DNA of 64,000 nt, from contig CAXAMN010003080.1 of NCBI GenBank assembly GCA_963970005.1, positions 340,619 through 404,618 of the forward strand. Direction: 5' to 3'. Made by a program: the position numbers and the translations under genes. This document shows positions 13,501-28,500 of this stretch, in pieces (within the stretch, counting starts at the first letter, position 1; every line of letters starts with the position of its first letter). The notes below the pieces were generated by a model. It was not told the origin of the DNA and did not search any database. It saw only the letters and a program-made list of their open reading frames with translations. Origin of the DNA: Durusdinium trenchii (taxonomy: Eukaryota; Sar; Dinophyceae; Suessiales; Symbiodiniaceae).

Positions 13501-16500
13501 AATTCGGTGAACATTTGGTATAACTCTTGACTCTATGACCAAAAGCTACTGCGGTCCTCTTGGCACCGCCAGGCCACTGGCGTGTGCTCTTGGCGCGCTG
13601 AAGGCATCAAGCACCGCAAGAATGAGGTGCTGCATATCCGCAAAAGAGCAATCGAGCGACTGCATGAACTGGTGGGAGAGTTTCTCAAAAAAAACGTGCG
13701 GAGAAAAGAGAAAGTCTCAAAACTTATGACTCAATTTGATGAATGATCCAGAATGAGCCTCTTCAGCATTCACTCCTTGGCATGGACGCTCATGGCGCAG
13801 GTATTTATTGATGTAATTGAAAATGCTGCAAGCTGAGTGTGATCCAACGGTTCTTTTGCAGCAGACTGCTGGCCATTCACACCAAGCAACAGTTTATTCA
13901 AAGCAGAACGCCCTAGTTGAGACTTTCACCCGGGCCACACCCGGTCGCTGAGGTGAACATTTTAATGTCTACAAAGAGGGAACGCTTGCGGGCCGATGCG
14001 CAGATCTGAGGGAAATGCACTTGGCAATACCATGCTGTGCCCATGGCAGAGAGAAAATACAGAAGGTCTATACACCCAGACTACTAGTCAGCAGGGAATA
14101 TCCGGAGTTGAGTTTGGGGAATACCTGCAGTGCTTGTTTCCTCCATGTTGATGCTGAGGTCTCTGGGGAAATCCTCGTTAATTGCAAGCAGGGAAGCTCA
14201 ATGACAACCTGACATTGCACTGCAAAGGGGCTTCGTGAACGGTTTTGCCCGGGGTTGACCAAGTTCAAGAGTTTTAGGTAAGCAGTTGTACAGCAATATC
14301 AATGCTATCATGATATCATGCATTATCTATGAATGACAAGATCCTGAGAGACTACCTTGGCCTTAGCCTCCAACACTCAAAAGCAAGGAGACTCCAATTG
14401 TGTGGGCTTCTGCTTTTGTTTCTTCTTGTGTGTTAGTTGGTTCTATGGAGATCCATACTCAGGCGGCATAGATGTATCGGGTTCGGTGTAGTTGCTCGAG
14501 TGCGCCCGCGCGCGTATAATGTATGAGCCTTGAAATCACCGGTAGTCTTTCGACATTTAAATGCAGGCAAGGCCTCCAGCGATGAACCTTGTCCAACGAA
14601 GGTAAATCGCTGGAGGGCAAGCGGATGGAGGCGTCCATTCGTGTACCGCTACGTTTGTGATTGTTATTATCACCCCACGTGGACCGTGGAGGTCTTCAGG
14701 CTGTTGCAGGATTATGCAGGTCAGCAAACATGCATTCTCGGTTTTGCGCCTTTGCACCTTCTGTATTTTGGCAATTTAGAACTTTAAGACTTTGAGACTA
14801 TGGCGCCTTTGCACCTTTCGGAACACTTGGAACACTTGAATTGTCCTTTTGACCTTGGACGACCACACATCGCTGAATAGGACTAACTTGGTTTACTCTG
14901 GTGGCACATTCAGACCGTACATACTCCATCCTAAGTGTTCGTTCGTTCGTTCGTTCGTTTGTTTTTTTGTTTGTTGACTGCCTCAGGATGTTTTGTCCCT
15001 GCTCTAGTCCAGGGGAATTCTGATAATATGTTTTCAAGATTCTGGTTGTGTCTCAGGTTGTCCGGAATGCCCGAATGCAAATTTGGCATGAACGACAAGT
15101 TGCTTATGTCCGCTGCCGAGTTCTGGTAGAATAGCTGTCAAAGCATGTCATTTGATCCATTTGTTGCCCCGGTCCTGTTTCAGCTATCATTTAAGTAATT
15201 TGCGCTGTCATTTGGGCACCCATTCCATGCCTTGTGCCGTCACATTCGCCTTTCACGTCACCAAGGACTGACAAGGCGCGTGCGCGAAGCAGCGACAAAG
15301 GTATCGCCTTGGATGACTACAGGCGATGCCGAGCGCCGATGTTTGCGCGTACAGATGCGTACAGACTTTTGCATCTAGGCCGTGCGGAGGGGCAAGGCCG
15401 TGAGGATGAGTATATAAGTAGATAGTGTTCGGGCTTCAAAAGAAGCGGAAAAAACCAAGGTCAAAATATAAAAACCATGGTTCCTTTTTTTGGTGTGTGT
15501 GTGTTTCTGTTTTCATTCTTTTCTTTGTATAGACCCGTCTTTTGTACAGCAGACGTTTCATCCAAAGTCTACATTCAGCAAGTTGATGCAAGTTGTAACG
15601 ATAGCAACATATTCTATAATGTAAACTGTATTGAACGTTTTACTTTTGCATAGTCTGCAGGTATGCCCCGCCTTTGCTGACTAGTATTGTTTGCTACATG
15701 GTTCTGACGAACTTGTGACTTGATTACTGCTTGATGTGTGGAAGTCCTTCAATTCAAGTGCCTTCAGAGTAAGTTCTATTTGTATCTCATGACCCATTTG
15801 TCCATGGACGACTGAGTGCCCTTTTTTTTAAACGTCCTTTGCACTCAACACTTGGACAGCTGCAAGCAGGTTTCACCAGTGCGTCCGACTGTCGAAATTC
15901 GATGTGGACCGCGAGATCACCTTTATCCCACCAGATGAGCCATTTCAGTTGATGACGAATCTTGGCCGAAGCTTTGCAATTGCGAAGTCCAGAGGAGCAG
16001 AGGCTTTCTGGTCCATGTTTGAAAGAGTTCAAATTCTTGTCATTTCTGGTTACATTGTGGTCCATCCTTCAATCTATCTGAGACAAGAAACACGTGTTCG
16101 AGGAAGTCTTGCAGTGAGGTATCGCATCACCGAAAACATTGAGAGCCCGTTCAAGCTGCTGCCCAACGTAAAGGCAGGACTGACGATGTTTGAAGATAAA
16201 CTTCGGGCTATCGCAGCAACTACTGTAGGTCAAAGCCAAAGTATGTTCTATTGTGTTTTTTATGTCAAAGGGACGGATCACGGATCTGCGTGTTCTAGGA
16301 ACCTTTTCGAACAGTAAGTGTTCTTGAAACAAGCTTCCTAATATAAACCTGAGGCCTCCCGGCTGTCCACCAATCACTCTCAGCCACAAGCAACATGTGA
16401 CATGCTTGCCTTTTTCTGTTTCTTTTTTCAGAAGGTCTTGGGCCGCAGCCGGTTGGAGCTCAGCTTGCAGGTCACCGCGATGCTGGGAGCTTTGCAAAGA

Positions 16501-19500
16501 TCAACTGCATTCCAATGATTCGTTGGGGTGTCTGACACTGCTGGAAGTCTCGTAGATAAGTAAATAGGCTTTGTTTGCAAGGTTGTCAAGCACCCTTCTT
16601 GGATTTTGCAGGTTTGTATCACTCTGCAGCTATTGCAGACAAACTATCAATCATCAGGGCCAATGCTTGAGGTACCCCCCAAATACAGCAGACTAGTAAC
16701 AGCTGTGTGCGAATACCCAAGCGGCTCAGAAGACCTAGTCCTTGGACTTGTCATACTGGCAACTTGCTCAGAAATTCTTTGCTCGGACATTTTTGCACAT
16801 TCTCTTGGCCTTTGCCTCGTTTTGCTGAGGTACGATCGCAACATTGAAGCCACCAATGCACAAAACTCAAGAGTTGGAGACAAATCGAAATTTGCCAACA
16901 TGGCACAGCTGCTTTTTTGGGCTTCGCGGTTGATTCACACAGACCGGAGTATCCTCATAGTCACCATGGACCATGGACTTTAAGGACAGTCAGTTGTGTC
17001 ATGTCTTGTTGGTTGATGCGGCCCAGGTTCGGATTGACTTCCCTTGCCCGAAAAACACGGCCAAGGCTCACATTCCAAACACAGCGCTTCTCGGCTTGAA
17101 AATTCATGTTCATGGAAGAACCTAATAGCACTGGCCTCCAACCTAACAGCGATGGCCTCCAATAGTGCTTGCCTCCAATCTAATGGCGATGGCATGATGA
17201 TGGCCTCGAACCTAATAGCAATGGCCTCCAACCCAATAGCGACGGCCTCAAACCCAATAGCCATGGCCTCCAACCTAATAGCAATGGCCTCCAACCTAAT
17301 AGCAATGGCCTCCAACCTAAGAGCGATGTTCTCCAACTCCAACCTATTAGCTATGGCCTCCAACTCGCCTCCTCCAACCTAATAGCGATGGCATCCAACC
17401 TAAGAGCCATGGCCTCCAACCTACGAGTGATGGCCTCCAACCCAAGAGCAATGGCCTCACCTAATAGCAATGGCCTCCATGAAAGACTTTGCTTCTTTGG
17501 CTTCTACACTGTCACAACTTGCAAGCACGAGAGGTTTGTTATCTCAAATTTTCAACTTCCCTGAGGCACGGAAAAGCACGATTTGATCCTGCACAGGTGG
17601 GACTCCTTGGGGCTCCGTAAGGCAACTGTAGGAGGAAACAGTAGCACGTCAAATGAATCATTATCCGTTTGTCACCTTTAAAGTTGGCTTGCAACAGCCA
17701 GGGTGCAGTGGTTTGGCGCATTCGGCGCTTCCCTGGAAGACATGAGTACAACCTGCTGGCCGAGGCAGGGGTCAAATTAAGTGAACACTTGTTGGGATGT
17801 GGTTGTGCTTTTGTCGTGATGATCCCAACTCAAATTGTTGGTCGACATTGCCGGCTGACCTAGAAACACACCGATATGTGTACCAGTATGCACTCATTCA
17901 CACCGCTTCGCGGTCGAAGCCGCCCGCATCTGTGCGTCTGTTTGTCTCGGTCTGTCTGTCTCGGTCGTCTCCACAGGGGCAAGCACACAGGATGTCAATA
18001 ATGCAGCCTCACTCGGGCAGAACAACCGACATCACCGATGCCTTGCTGATCTTTCGTCCGTTTTCAAAAGTCAAAAGCACCCCCAAGCTAAAGCTTGAGC
18101 TATACTATCTAGCAACTCAACTTCTCAGGACTCACAGGATGGATTGAGGATGACTGAAGCATCCTTGACTAAAGCCGTAAAGAAGGAGCTGACAGTCCAC
18201 CTGTCCTGTAATGCGATCCTTCAGATTATTATGACTCCACCAGTTGCTTCATATTATGGTTCCACCAGTTGTTTCACGCCTTTTGAAAACCACTGCGAAT
18301 TGAACAAGACTCCACCAGTTGTTTCATGCCTTTTGAAAACCACTGCGAATTGAACATTGAACAAAATGTAATAATTTGATGAGCCTTCCCAAAAGCGTCG
18401 CACCCGCGTTCATACTACTACAGTACCGGTCGTGTTTGAAGGCATTCTCCTATGCCAAATTCTTGGATTTGCTGACAAGCGGAGTGTTGCTGATATATTT
18501 GCAAATAGCATGAAATCCAAGACGATCAGATACGTATGTCTCAAATGAACCTCATGCGTTGGAGTGTGAGCGGAGGTTGTTGCCTGAACTACTTTGCTGT
18601 AGGTGGAGTTAGCTTCCACCATCACGGACAAGCAGTGGGTGCCGCATCACCATGCTTGGAAGGGGCCGTGGTGCTGCTTTGCCATATGTTTTTCTACACT
18701 GTGTGCTTTTTGGGCACAAGGTAACGCTTGCTGTGTCTTGTGTAACAGACCAGACGGCCCGAAAGACTTGTGCTGATTGATTGAAGTTAATGTGCCCTCA
18801 TTACTTTCTATTGCTTTAGAACCGTTGACATTGAATATGAAGAAATGCTGTGTATTTGTCGCTCTACATATGTTCCATCGCCATGTTGTGAACTAGCCCC
18901 AAAAGTCGCCTGGAGGATGACCTATCAACCGTTGGCTCGAAGGAGTATTGAGAGTTGAAAGATGTTGAAAGGCATTTTCTCGAAGACGGGCCACCCACGG
19001 ACTTGTTGTGCAAGATCTATTGTCACGCAGAATGATTCTAAGATAATCACAACTTGAACCTTTGGTGAACCAGAACCACTCACTAACCCAGTTCTTTCTG
19101 GAACTGCAAGACTTTCCACTGCTTCTTGTCCACAGTCTCGCTGCTGCCATGGTGAACTACGACAAGAACGTCCAAGGAGGGGGTTGGACAACTGAAAGAC
19201 GGTTGCTGGCGCTTTTGTATCTCACCATATCTCAAACTTGAACCTGTATCAGAGAGGAAGGTAAGATTGATAGACCGTCGGTTCATGTTATTTCATTGAT
19301 TGTTGGCATGCGACATGATTGGTTGGTGGTTCGCGAGTTTTTTGGGACACGCCGGCTTGAGCTGCCGAGCTCATAGCTCATGGTACTGCCGAGCTCATAG
19401 CTCATCGTACTGCAGGAGCCAAGCGTGAGGCAGCTCGCCAAGCCCATGAGGCCTCGGTCGTTGTCGTGCTATTGTTCTCAGGGTGGTTCAACAAAAAACC

Positions 19501-22500
19501 TTCAGATCCGACCCAGAAACGAGGGGAGGAAGAAGGACAGTATGGGCCCCTGAACTTTTTGTTCCATTGTTTTCCTACTTGTCCAACACATCAGTTCTCT
19601 TGTGTGTTTTAACAGTGCAGCCTGGCCTTGATGCAGAAAATTCACTTGCCTTTTGTGAAGTTCAGTGGACCTTCGTTACAAGCAGTTTTCTTTTTCGGTG
19701 TTGGCGAGTCGCAAAGTGAGCTTGAGGTGGCCAACAGACCACCTCAAGGTGTCAATCAGATCTCCCAAACGAATTAGACACCATGAACTAAATACCAGTA
19801 ATTGGACACCATGACTCTTCAATTTGCACCTGTCACAAGGCAAAGGTCAAAGCCAAGCAGGCACACTTGGGTCTTTGTCTTGCTGGGTAAGGCTTTGCAG
19901 ATGCCAGTCATAGTTATGAATGATGCAGGCTAGTGTGGCGGCAGTTTTTCCAATACTTCGGACTTTTGTGCATTGATTGGTTTGTGTCAAGCACATGCCT
20001 CACAAGCCACACACACCCATACCGAAGCCTGGTTCCCAAAGCTTTAGAGTTGGCCAAGCGTGGAACATGTGTGACAATACATTGACCGTGTCTTTTGATG
20101 ACTAGCCCTGTTCTGGGAAGTCTAGCGGAGTCTAGCAACAGTTTTTGATATCATCTTGCACGTTGGTCTAATACATGGCTTTGACTAGAACAAGAAGAGA
20201 TCAAAAAGATGTGACTTACACTGCCCCGCTTCGAAGTATTGTTTTAGAATCTGTGCAGATAAGGTAATGTGATCACGTGGCTGCCAGGACAAGGAAGATG
20301 CTAGAAGAGCAGCAGCCAGGGCAAAAAGAGATGTGGCATGGCTGCAACAGGGCCTTTTAGATATGCACCGCGCTGTTGTTATGGGCAAGGCTCACACCCC
20401 CTTCGTCACAGGTTCTCATAATCAATGTTTCTTGTGCATAAGCGAACCCTTGTTTGGATTATTTCCTCAAGCCTAAGCCAGCCAACACCACCTAAGCTTG
20501 GCCCGTGCAAGCCTTTGCGTCATGGGTGGATCAGAAAGCCTTTTGGCCGAGGCTGATATTTGCGGTTGAAGGTGGCAAGCGCTTCCGCGTAATAAACACC
20601 TTGAAAGAACCAACCCTAGCAGTGCCAATACGCCATGCAGCCACATGTATATTGATGCACTAATGGAAGTGCGAAAATGGTTTTCTGTCCTTCATGCATT
20701 GCCATCCAAGGAGAGGAACAGGCGCAATTAGCTCGCGTGACGAAAGTGACTGTCAACTTCTTTGATGCCTCAGCAGATGAGATTTACTTTAACAGTAACA
20801 TGAAGACCATTGGTTCCGTTGTCTACCATGCCGTGCGGCATTCACAGCCATGCTTCCGTGAACTTTCAGGCAGCTCTTGGAATCTATAGCCGAGCAGATT
20901 GACCAGCCGGAAACCCATCCACAAGCAAGAGTCAGAAGTCTTGCAAGATAGACAAGCTATTTGGATCCAATGGATCGACTAATCGCACCATTGGACTACT
21001 TCAGACATAGCAACACTCGCTCCCAGCAGAATTGAATAAACAAACATGTACTCCTGATGCAATGAGCGCATGACCAAACACTTGAAGGTCTGAAGAGCAT
21101 GCATATGCAGAAGTTTATAGTGAACTTTGCCAAGAGGACTGGGGTGTGAAATTGTGCAGGGGCTCAACGTATTACATAGAGCTCTCACCTTTGCCTTTGC
21201 ATGTGGCTTTGTGACTTTGTGTCGATCCTATACACCCAAAAGACCTGCTAGCACGGCACATGGATTTTATGCACCAGCGTGTTGTGCAGGAGGAGTCACC
21301 ATCAGTATTCAACCCGCAGGCAATGGAGTTGCTTCAGATCTAAGTCAGTTGAACGCAAACGATATATTTCTTGAAGGAATTGATTCTATGATAGTCAAAA
21401 TATCACATACAGTGGTAACCCCTAACTTGCTGTGTCATGAAGTGTTCATGTACAGGCTTTGACGTTCGTTCCGACCGTCGCTATGGCTCAAGAAACGATT
21501 GCGCCCGCGGTCGTTTCAGCGCTCGTGCACGTCGCTTCGTTCGGTCGCGCCGTGTCACTTCGCTTTCGTGCTTTTCGTGCATTTCGATAGGTTGCCGTAC
21601 CGTGCTCCCTTCGTCCGCACGACACCTCGTTCGCAACGGGTACCAATCCTTCCGGTGTTCCCCGTCGCGTTCCATCCCGTGCCAGGGTTCTCCACACGAT
21701 AGGATACCTTTCCCAACACCTCCCACTCCGTAGGTTGTGGTGGCTGTTTGGGGCTGATATCCCGGAACCCTTGTCACTTTCATTGGTTATCAGCCGTAGG
21801 TCTAACCAACCTACGAGCTCTAATAGTCCGCCTCTTTTAGACATAATGCCAAGGGTTACACCTCCTAGGTCCCCACGCCCTGAGCCTGCGCAAGCCGCAG
21901 CCTCTGGCGCGGATTCGTCGCTAGGACCAAGTGTTGCCCCCAATCCTGACCCAAGATCCCAGCCAGCAGCCGCCATGCAAGCCGCTGCTCCAAGCGCGGA
22001 TTCGTGGGGAGCTGGCAAGGGTGTGGCAGAGGTTGAGGTGACGTCCTTGTCGGAACTCGGTTCACAAGCCGTTGATGCTTTGAACTTGTTCGTTGACAAC
22101 CAAGACCCACCAGCCGCTGCCGCAGGCGCGGGTTCAGATAGCTCGAGATGGGCAGGAGCAGCCTCTAGTGCAGGATCTGGCCCGACCATCTTTCCGCCTT
22201 CCGTGATGGAACACGAGGACAGAGACCTCGAGCTTGAAGAGCCCTTCGCTGGTCCAGCAGACCAAGAGGTTTTGGACGATGCTGAGGCCAACCCTTTCGA
22301 TAGCCCCACAGCCGAAGGCCAACAGGCCCCCGTGGTTGAGCATTCGTTAGGTGATACCCAAGTGCATCCCTCCCCTGACCAAGACCATCCGGTCCCAGAG
22401 GAGACGACCTCGGCTAGTGCGAACGCCCCCAATCTTGCAGACCAAGGCGATCCAGCCCCTGCGGAGGAGGAGCCTGAAGAGTTCGTGCCACCCGAAACCC

Positions 22501-25500
22501 TAATTGCCCAGGCCTCACCAACGCCTAATAGTCCTCCCCTCTCCACTAACAACTTGTTCGATCCTTTGGGTGAAGACGAGGACTCCTCAGCCGAGGAGGC
22601 AGTGAATGAGGAGATTGCCCAACGCATTCAAGAGCAGTACGATTTGGAGACTGCACTTAAGGAGTCCGCTCAAGCCGCAGGCGTTGAGCCTGAGCCAGCG
22701 GATCTAGGTATCGGTGAAGCCGCTGCCACTGGCGCGGGAAGGGGTGAGAGAGATCGCACCCGACGGAGGGGGTGTCGTGCCGGGGCCAAGCGCGTTGCAG
22801 GCCGCGAGAACCTCTCCTATGGGACGACGTGTGAATACATCAGTGCCCAACTTGGTGATTCCACGTACGCGCGGTTCGGCCGCCGCTTCAATCTCCCTCA
22901 CATTCCCCCGCAAGTCGCGCGCAGGCAGTATCCGGAGTGGTTCGGGTACGTCCTTCGCCATTCCGACAGGTGGGCTTTCGATGCAGAAGGTGAGCTTTTG
23001 CCGGTAGATACCATCACTCGATGGGCAACTATCTTACCTGAGCTCTGGCAATTCTTGTATTCGATCGATCCCACACTATTGCAGGGCATGCCACAACCCA
23101 AGTATAGACTGCCAAGAGGGTACTGGAGTTCGGACCATCCCTTCGTGCCTCTCCGCCATGTGCGTTCGGCCGCTCCGCCCAGGACAGTGTTCAACTCCGA
23201 TTCGAAGGCCTCGTCTTCGGCCGCGCCTCCACGCGCCGATCGGTCTCGATCCGCTGCTCGACAGCCAGTGCCTCGACAGCAGGAGCGCCTTGGCGCCCTA
23301 CGCTTGAGCGTGGGCATACCCCGATTGTGTTGACGCCTCGTTCGCAGGTTGAGGCCAAGGCCTCAAAAGCTAAGGCGGGTAAGTCAACGTCAAAAGGGAT
23401 TGAGTCCGAGCCAAAGTCTGTCCCGGCAGAGCCGAAGACCACGCAAGCCGCAGCCTCTGGCGCGGGTACCTCGCATACGTCTGCCAGCAAGCCGGTCCCA
23501 CCTAGTCCTCCCCCGAAAGTCCCGCCGGTCATCTCACCGCAGGCCAAAGGGTCGACCCAGGTCAAGGCTGGAGCTACGTTCGTAGAGGTCCCTATGCCAT
23601 CATCACCCCTTCGACTTCCACCTCCGCCCAAGGGTCCGGCACCAAGTCCGCCGACAGAAGCTAGCTCACAAGACGGTCCTTCGTACGTTGTCCCGTTCGA
23701 GCCGGCGCCATCCGTACCATACGGTGAGTCGGAACCTCTTGATGCCCCGGGACCAAATGAATATAGCTACCGCGGTCCCCTTAAGCCGATGATACCTAAG
23801 TGGACTCGTAGCAACCCTGAGCAAATCCCGGTACTCAGACCCGTCAAAGCGGAGCGGTGCCTCCTGTTCGTCGCGACGCCGATCAACTCGCATGAACAAG
23901 ACGATACCCTCGAACCACAAAGCAGCGATCTCGCACATGCTAAGGCTGACGCATCCAATGCGCTGGGCGGAGCAGCTCTTCGTGGTGATCTCGAGCAAGC
24001 ATTGTCGCAGGCAAAGCCAGAGGTCACGGTCGAGGAGGAGGAGGACGTGAGGCGCTCGAATCAGATCAGGACCAACCGACAACGAGTGCAAAAGCCGCTG
24101 CCTCTGGCGCGGAACCAGTTCGTCCGGTCGTTATGACCCTGGGTCCCGGTGCATTCATTCATCGACATTTGACATCCTTTCGCTTTCGTAGGACCCAATG
24201 GGACCGTGAGCATGAGCATTCAATGCCAATTGAAGAAGCTCGAGACCGCGTGTACGACCTTGACTGGTCTAGCACTCCTCAAGCCGAAGGGGACCAGTTG
24301 CTCCCATCGTCGTCTACCATCCAGGTCAATCCGAATGCAGATGTGTATGAGCTAGATGCAGAAGATTCGGACAATTCCGATCCTGAAGCCCGCTCCCGAC
24401 GCATTCGTAACCTAGAGGGTCGAACCGAGGACGCCGGCTGGCTAACCTGGCTTGACGGTGAACGTCCCAAGGGCGCCCTAGCCCATCATCCTAAACCTAA
24501 ACTTGCCGAGCCAGCATCCAAGCGAGTTCGTGTCGTCGTAACCGCCGATGCACTAAAGGGGACGCCCCCCGTATCGCCCCCGCATGTTCGACAAGTGATT
24601 GTAGTCCCTAAGAATAAGCCTAAGGGTGCATCAGTAGCTGCAGGTCCTAGGGTCCCACTCCATGAGCCCCAACTGTCAGCAGCCACTGAAACGGTGTTGG
24701 TGCCATCCGGTCTGCCTCAGCCGCCGCCTCAGGCGCGAGATACAGCCCAAGCAAGTGCTACGCCAATTGCGCCTCCGGTGTCTCAGCCGCCTGTCGTCAA
24801 AGCGTCGAAGTCCCACAGCACGCCGCCTCCGGCGGTATCAATCGAGTCTTCGTCAGCTTCTCCACCACCGCCAAAGCCGCCTACGACGGCGCGCCCTGTT
24901 CGTTCTAGGTCTCCTACTAAGGTTAATTAAGCCACCGCCGCCCGAGGCGAGACAGTTATCTGCCGAGGCCAAACGGCGAGCTTTCGAGGCCTTCGAAGAG
25001 CGTAACAGACCCGTGCGCGTGGAGACCGACAACACAGGCAAGCCGCTGCCGGCTGGTGCTCGTGTACCAGTTGGCGCGGGACTCACGGCTGCAGCCCCGT
25101 CTGATCCAACTCCACCCGGGGATGGTGACGACGACCAAGGCGAGCCATCGACCCCAAGATCCCCTAAGCAACCCCCAAGACCTAAATCACCTGATCGACC
25201 ACCTAGCCAGCATACCGCATCGGGGCTTCCATACAAGACCCCGCCAGGTTCGCTAACTGGAAGATCAGCTTCTTGGGAGCGGGATCCAAGTCGACAATTA
25301 GAGCCAGCTCCTCCGAGACCTGTAACTCCTAAGAGGAAGCCACCACCACCTAGTCCTTACCCATTCCCATATGGTAAGCCTGCTGGTGTACCGTCAGTGC
25401 CTCATGATACCGCATGGGCCTCGCAAGCTGCCTCTTCGGCAGCCGCACCTCCAGTGTTAGACAACTCGTGGTGGGCACCTACGGCTGCTTCACGCGCCGA

Positions 25501-28500
25501 CAGTCATGAGGAGCCGCCGTCCGGTGGAAGACTTGCCCCGCATCGACCTCCTTCCGGTAGTCCCCCCTCTGACACACCTAGGAGCATACAACCCACTACG
25601 AGATATCAGCCTAACCAGTTGCCCCGCTTGTTCGGACAGCAACTTGCTGATCCCCTAACACTAATTCCCGCACAAGCCGGTGTGTTTGAGGTAGGCCTTG
25701 ACTGGCATAAAGTGTTAGACACTATGCTGTCGCCTGTTCGCACTCCGACAAATATCTTGACGGACCGCCTCAAGCAACTCGAGTCATTACCGGCACGCAT
25801 CACCATCATTTCCTTTACCGGAGCGGGCGACCGCTACGAGTCAACGGTTCAGGAAATTGATGCATTCCGGGACCAGTGCCGTGCCGCCGGATGTCAACTC
25901 GGCGGAGGTTTCTTTTTGACTAACGAGAAAACCGGGCGCGGCGGGAAGGCAGAACTAATAAGCCGTCTTCGAATCAGAGCTTTCATGGATGACCGTGCGG
26001 ACATCCTCGCCGAAATTCGAAGAACAGGCTGTTCTGCCATGGGCTTTAATGCCCGTGACTATCCCCAGGAGACTAGTGGGGCAATACAGGTGTTAACCGA
26101 CTACATATGGTCGCGCCTAGCCCACTGGGACGCTCACCATCCGCTACAGGCCTTTGTGCTTCAACAATACTCGGGCCAAGGCGGTCGTGGCGGCGGCCGC
26201 CGTCGCCGGTGACCTGTCATGCCAGCCGCTGCTTTACGCGCGGGCCCTTCGTTCGTTAGGGTAGGCATGTTCCTGGGTGCATTGATGATCACATGTTTTA
26301 TGACCTCAAACAACCATACCATTACTTTCAACTTTGTTGTTGTTGTTTTGGTTTCATGTTAATGCACTCGTGCCGCTGCCCATTGGCGCGGAGGCCATGC
26401 TGCTGAAAGCGCGGGCCTGGGCAAAGACCCTTTCGTTTCGCGCATGCAAAAGTCTGCTAGCACGCCGTGGGGAAAGGATGGCGAACCATACAGGTATCAC
26501 ACCTCCCTCGGACCCCTCCTCCGCCGGTCGGTCTCGCTCGTCGCCAGAGTTCGACACAGCCACAAGCAGAGGTAGGGTCCCGGCCGCGTCGGTCACCATC
26601 ACCACCAGAGCCCGGGGTACGCGTCAGAATCGCGTCGAGCCCCGCCCTGGTCCCAGGACAATGGCGGAAGAGTCACGTTCGTCGGAGGAGCCCAGGCGGC
26701 ACCGTGGCGCGAGTGCGCGTGGCAGGGAGCTTTTGGATAGGGGGGTTCCTAGTAGTTCTAGTCAACGACCGGTACCCTTCATATCACTAGCTTCCGTGCC
26801 TAAGCCGTCCCAACCTTACACTAATAATCCGATAGACCCTAATACGCCGGCGGCTGCTTTTGTAGCCGGAGCAGCAATACAAGAGGCCAACCAGGCCGCA
26901 CACATAGCGCACCACGCCGCGTCGATGGCCGAACAACAAGCCATCGAAGCGATGCGGGCTAGGCAACTAGCTGCCCAAGCCGAAGAACATGCGACCCATG
27001 TCCAGTCCCAGGCTCAATTCGTTGTCCATGAAACTCGCCAGCAGGCTGAGAACATGGTAGGACAAGCTAGGGCTCAGGCAGAGGCTATGGTCGGTCATGT
27101 GAGGGCTCAAGCTGAACAGTACGTTCAGTCCCAACAACATGAACATGTTCAGCGTCAACGCCAATTGGAGCAACAAGCTCATCAATGGGCGTCCGGTGTG
27201 GAGGCCGCATATCGTGCCCATGTAGACCAGGTCAACACGACCGCAAGTGCCGAACTGTTGGAACTTCAGAGGCACAACGCTTACTTAACCCAGCAACTAC
27301 AATTGGCCGCGAGATCGCCAGTCCCAAGTTCCCCAAAGGAACCACCGGCAGTTTCTCCAGCGCCCTCAACACAACCGCTTCACAGCGTCCGTTCGACATT
27401 GAGCCACCAGTACGAAAGCTCCGAGTTTGCTGCGCCTTTTCAGGCGGCCCAGCATAGCAATATGCCTCCGACAGCACAACCTGTCGATATGCAAATTCCA
27501 AAGAGTTTTCAAACGAGTGCTCCACAAGAATTCTATGTCGGAACGCCTGTCGGCACACCACATGGTGTTGCCACCCCTGTGCAGCGTGACTCAACTTATG
27601 TTGCTGCGCTCGAACGTGAGCTAGGTCAGACGAGGGAGATGTTGAACCAAGTCTTGTCGTTAGTGCATGCTGGACCGGCAAATATCCCCTCACCACCTGA
27701 ACATGGAGTGCCTATGCCATTTCGTATGGCGCCGACACCACCACCAGGTCTTCCGACCCAGGTACTAAGTGCGTGTCCGAAGCCTTGCGCATGTGCTCCC
27801 ATGCCGGCCGGGTATCCCACTTCCGCCGCGAATGTTGCAGCGTCTTCGACGCAACCACCTCCACCACAACCAGGAGCAAGGGTCTTGCCACCTTCTTTCC
27901 CCGTTTTTGAGCGGACCAAGAAAGCAGATGGTGGTAGCTCCCCGAGTTCGTCCTCTTCGTCTAGTGATAGCGAAGTAGAAGACTCGTGTAGGATGTGCGG
28001 AGGCAAGCATCGGGAGATTAGGTGCCCACATCTCACTATGAATAAAGAAGATCATAAAGTAGAATCAACCCCGACTGCTAGTTCGGAAGTTACCGACTAT
28101 GCGGAACATGAGTCCGAGATTGTTTATGTCAAGGGCTTGACAAACCTGATTCTACCCAACATACCAGTTGATTCGGGTCAAGCACGGGGCTACATCAACC
28201 AGGTTCTCATGAACATCGGTTCGTTGCAGAAAACCCCAGGTTCAGACTTGTATCACTGGGCCCAAGAATGTCTTACCAAGGACGATTCCGCCCTTCGTGG
28301 TGACAAGCGGTTCCCTAGAACTGATCGGGAGATTGCCACGAAAATGTTGAAGGTGTGCAAATCAGGTAGATTTGGTATCATTTTTCAACGGATGGTGGAA
28401 GAATCTCGACTTTCTGGTATTGGCATGCCTTGTGGTCGCGTCACGCTTGCTAGGATTTTTCGTCATTTTCAATTAGAGAAGGACAGAATCGGCATGCTAG

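Noticed and set aside
21488..22627. A 379-codon frame on the - strand over the retroelement start
   Set aside because: It is the mirror of the Pro/Ala-rich + strand region (GC-rich codons keep the antisense frame open), and it runs into the LTR.
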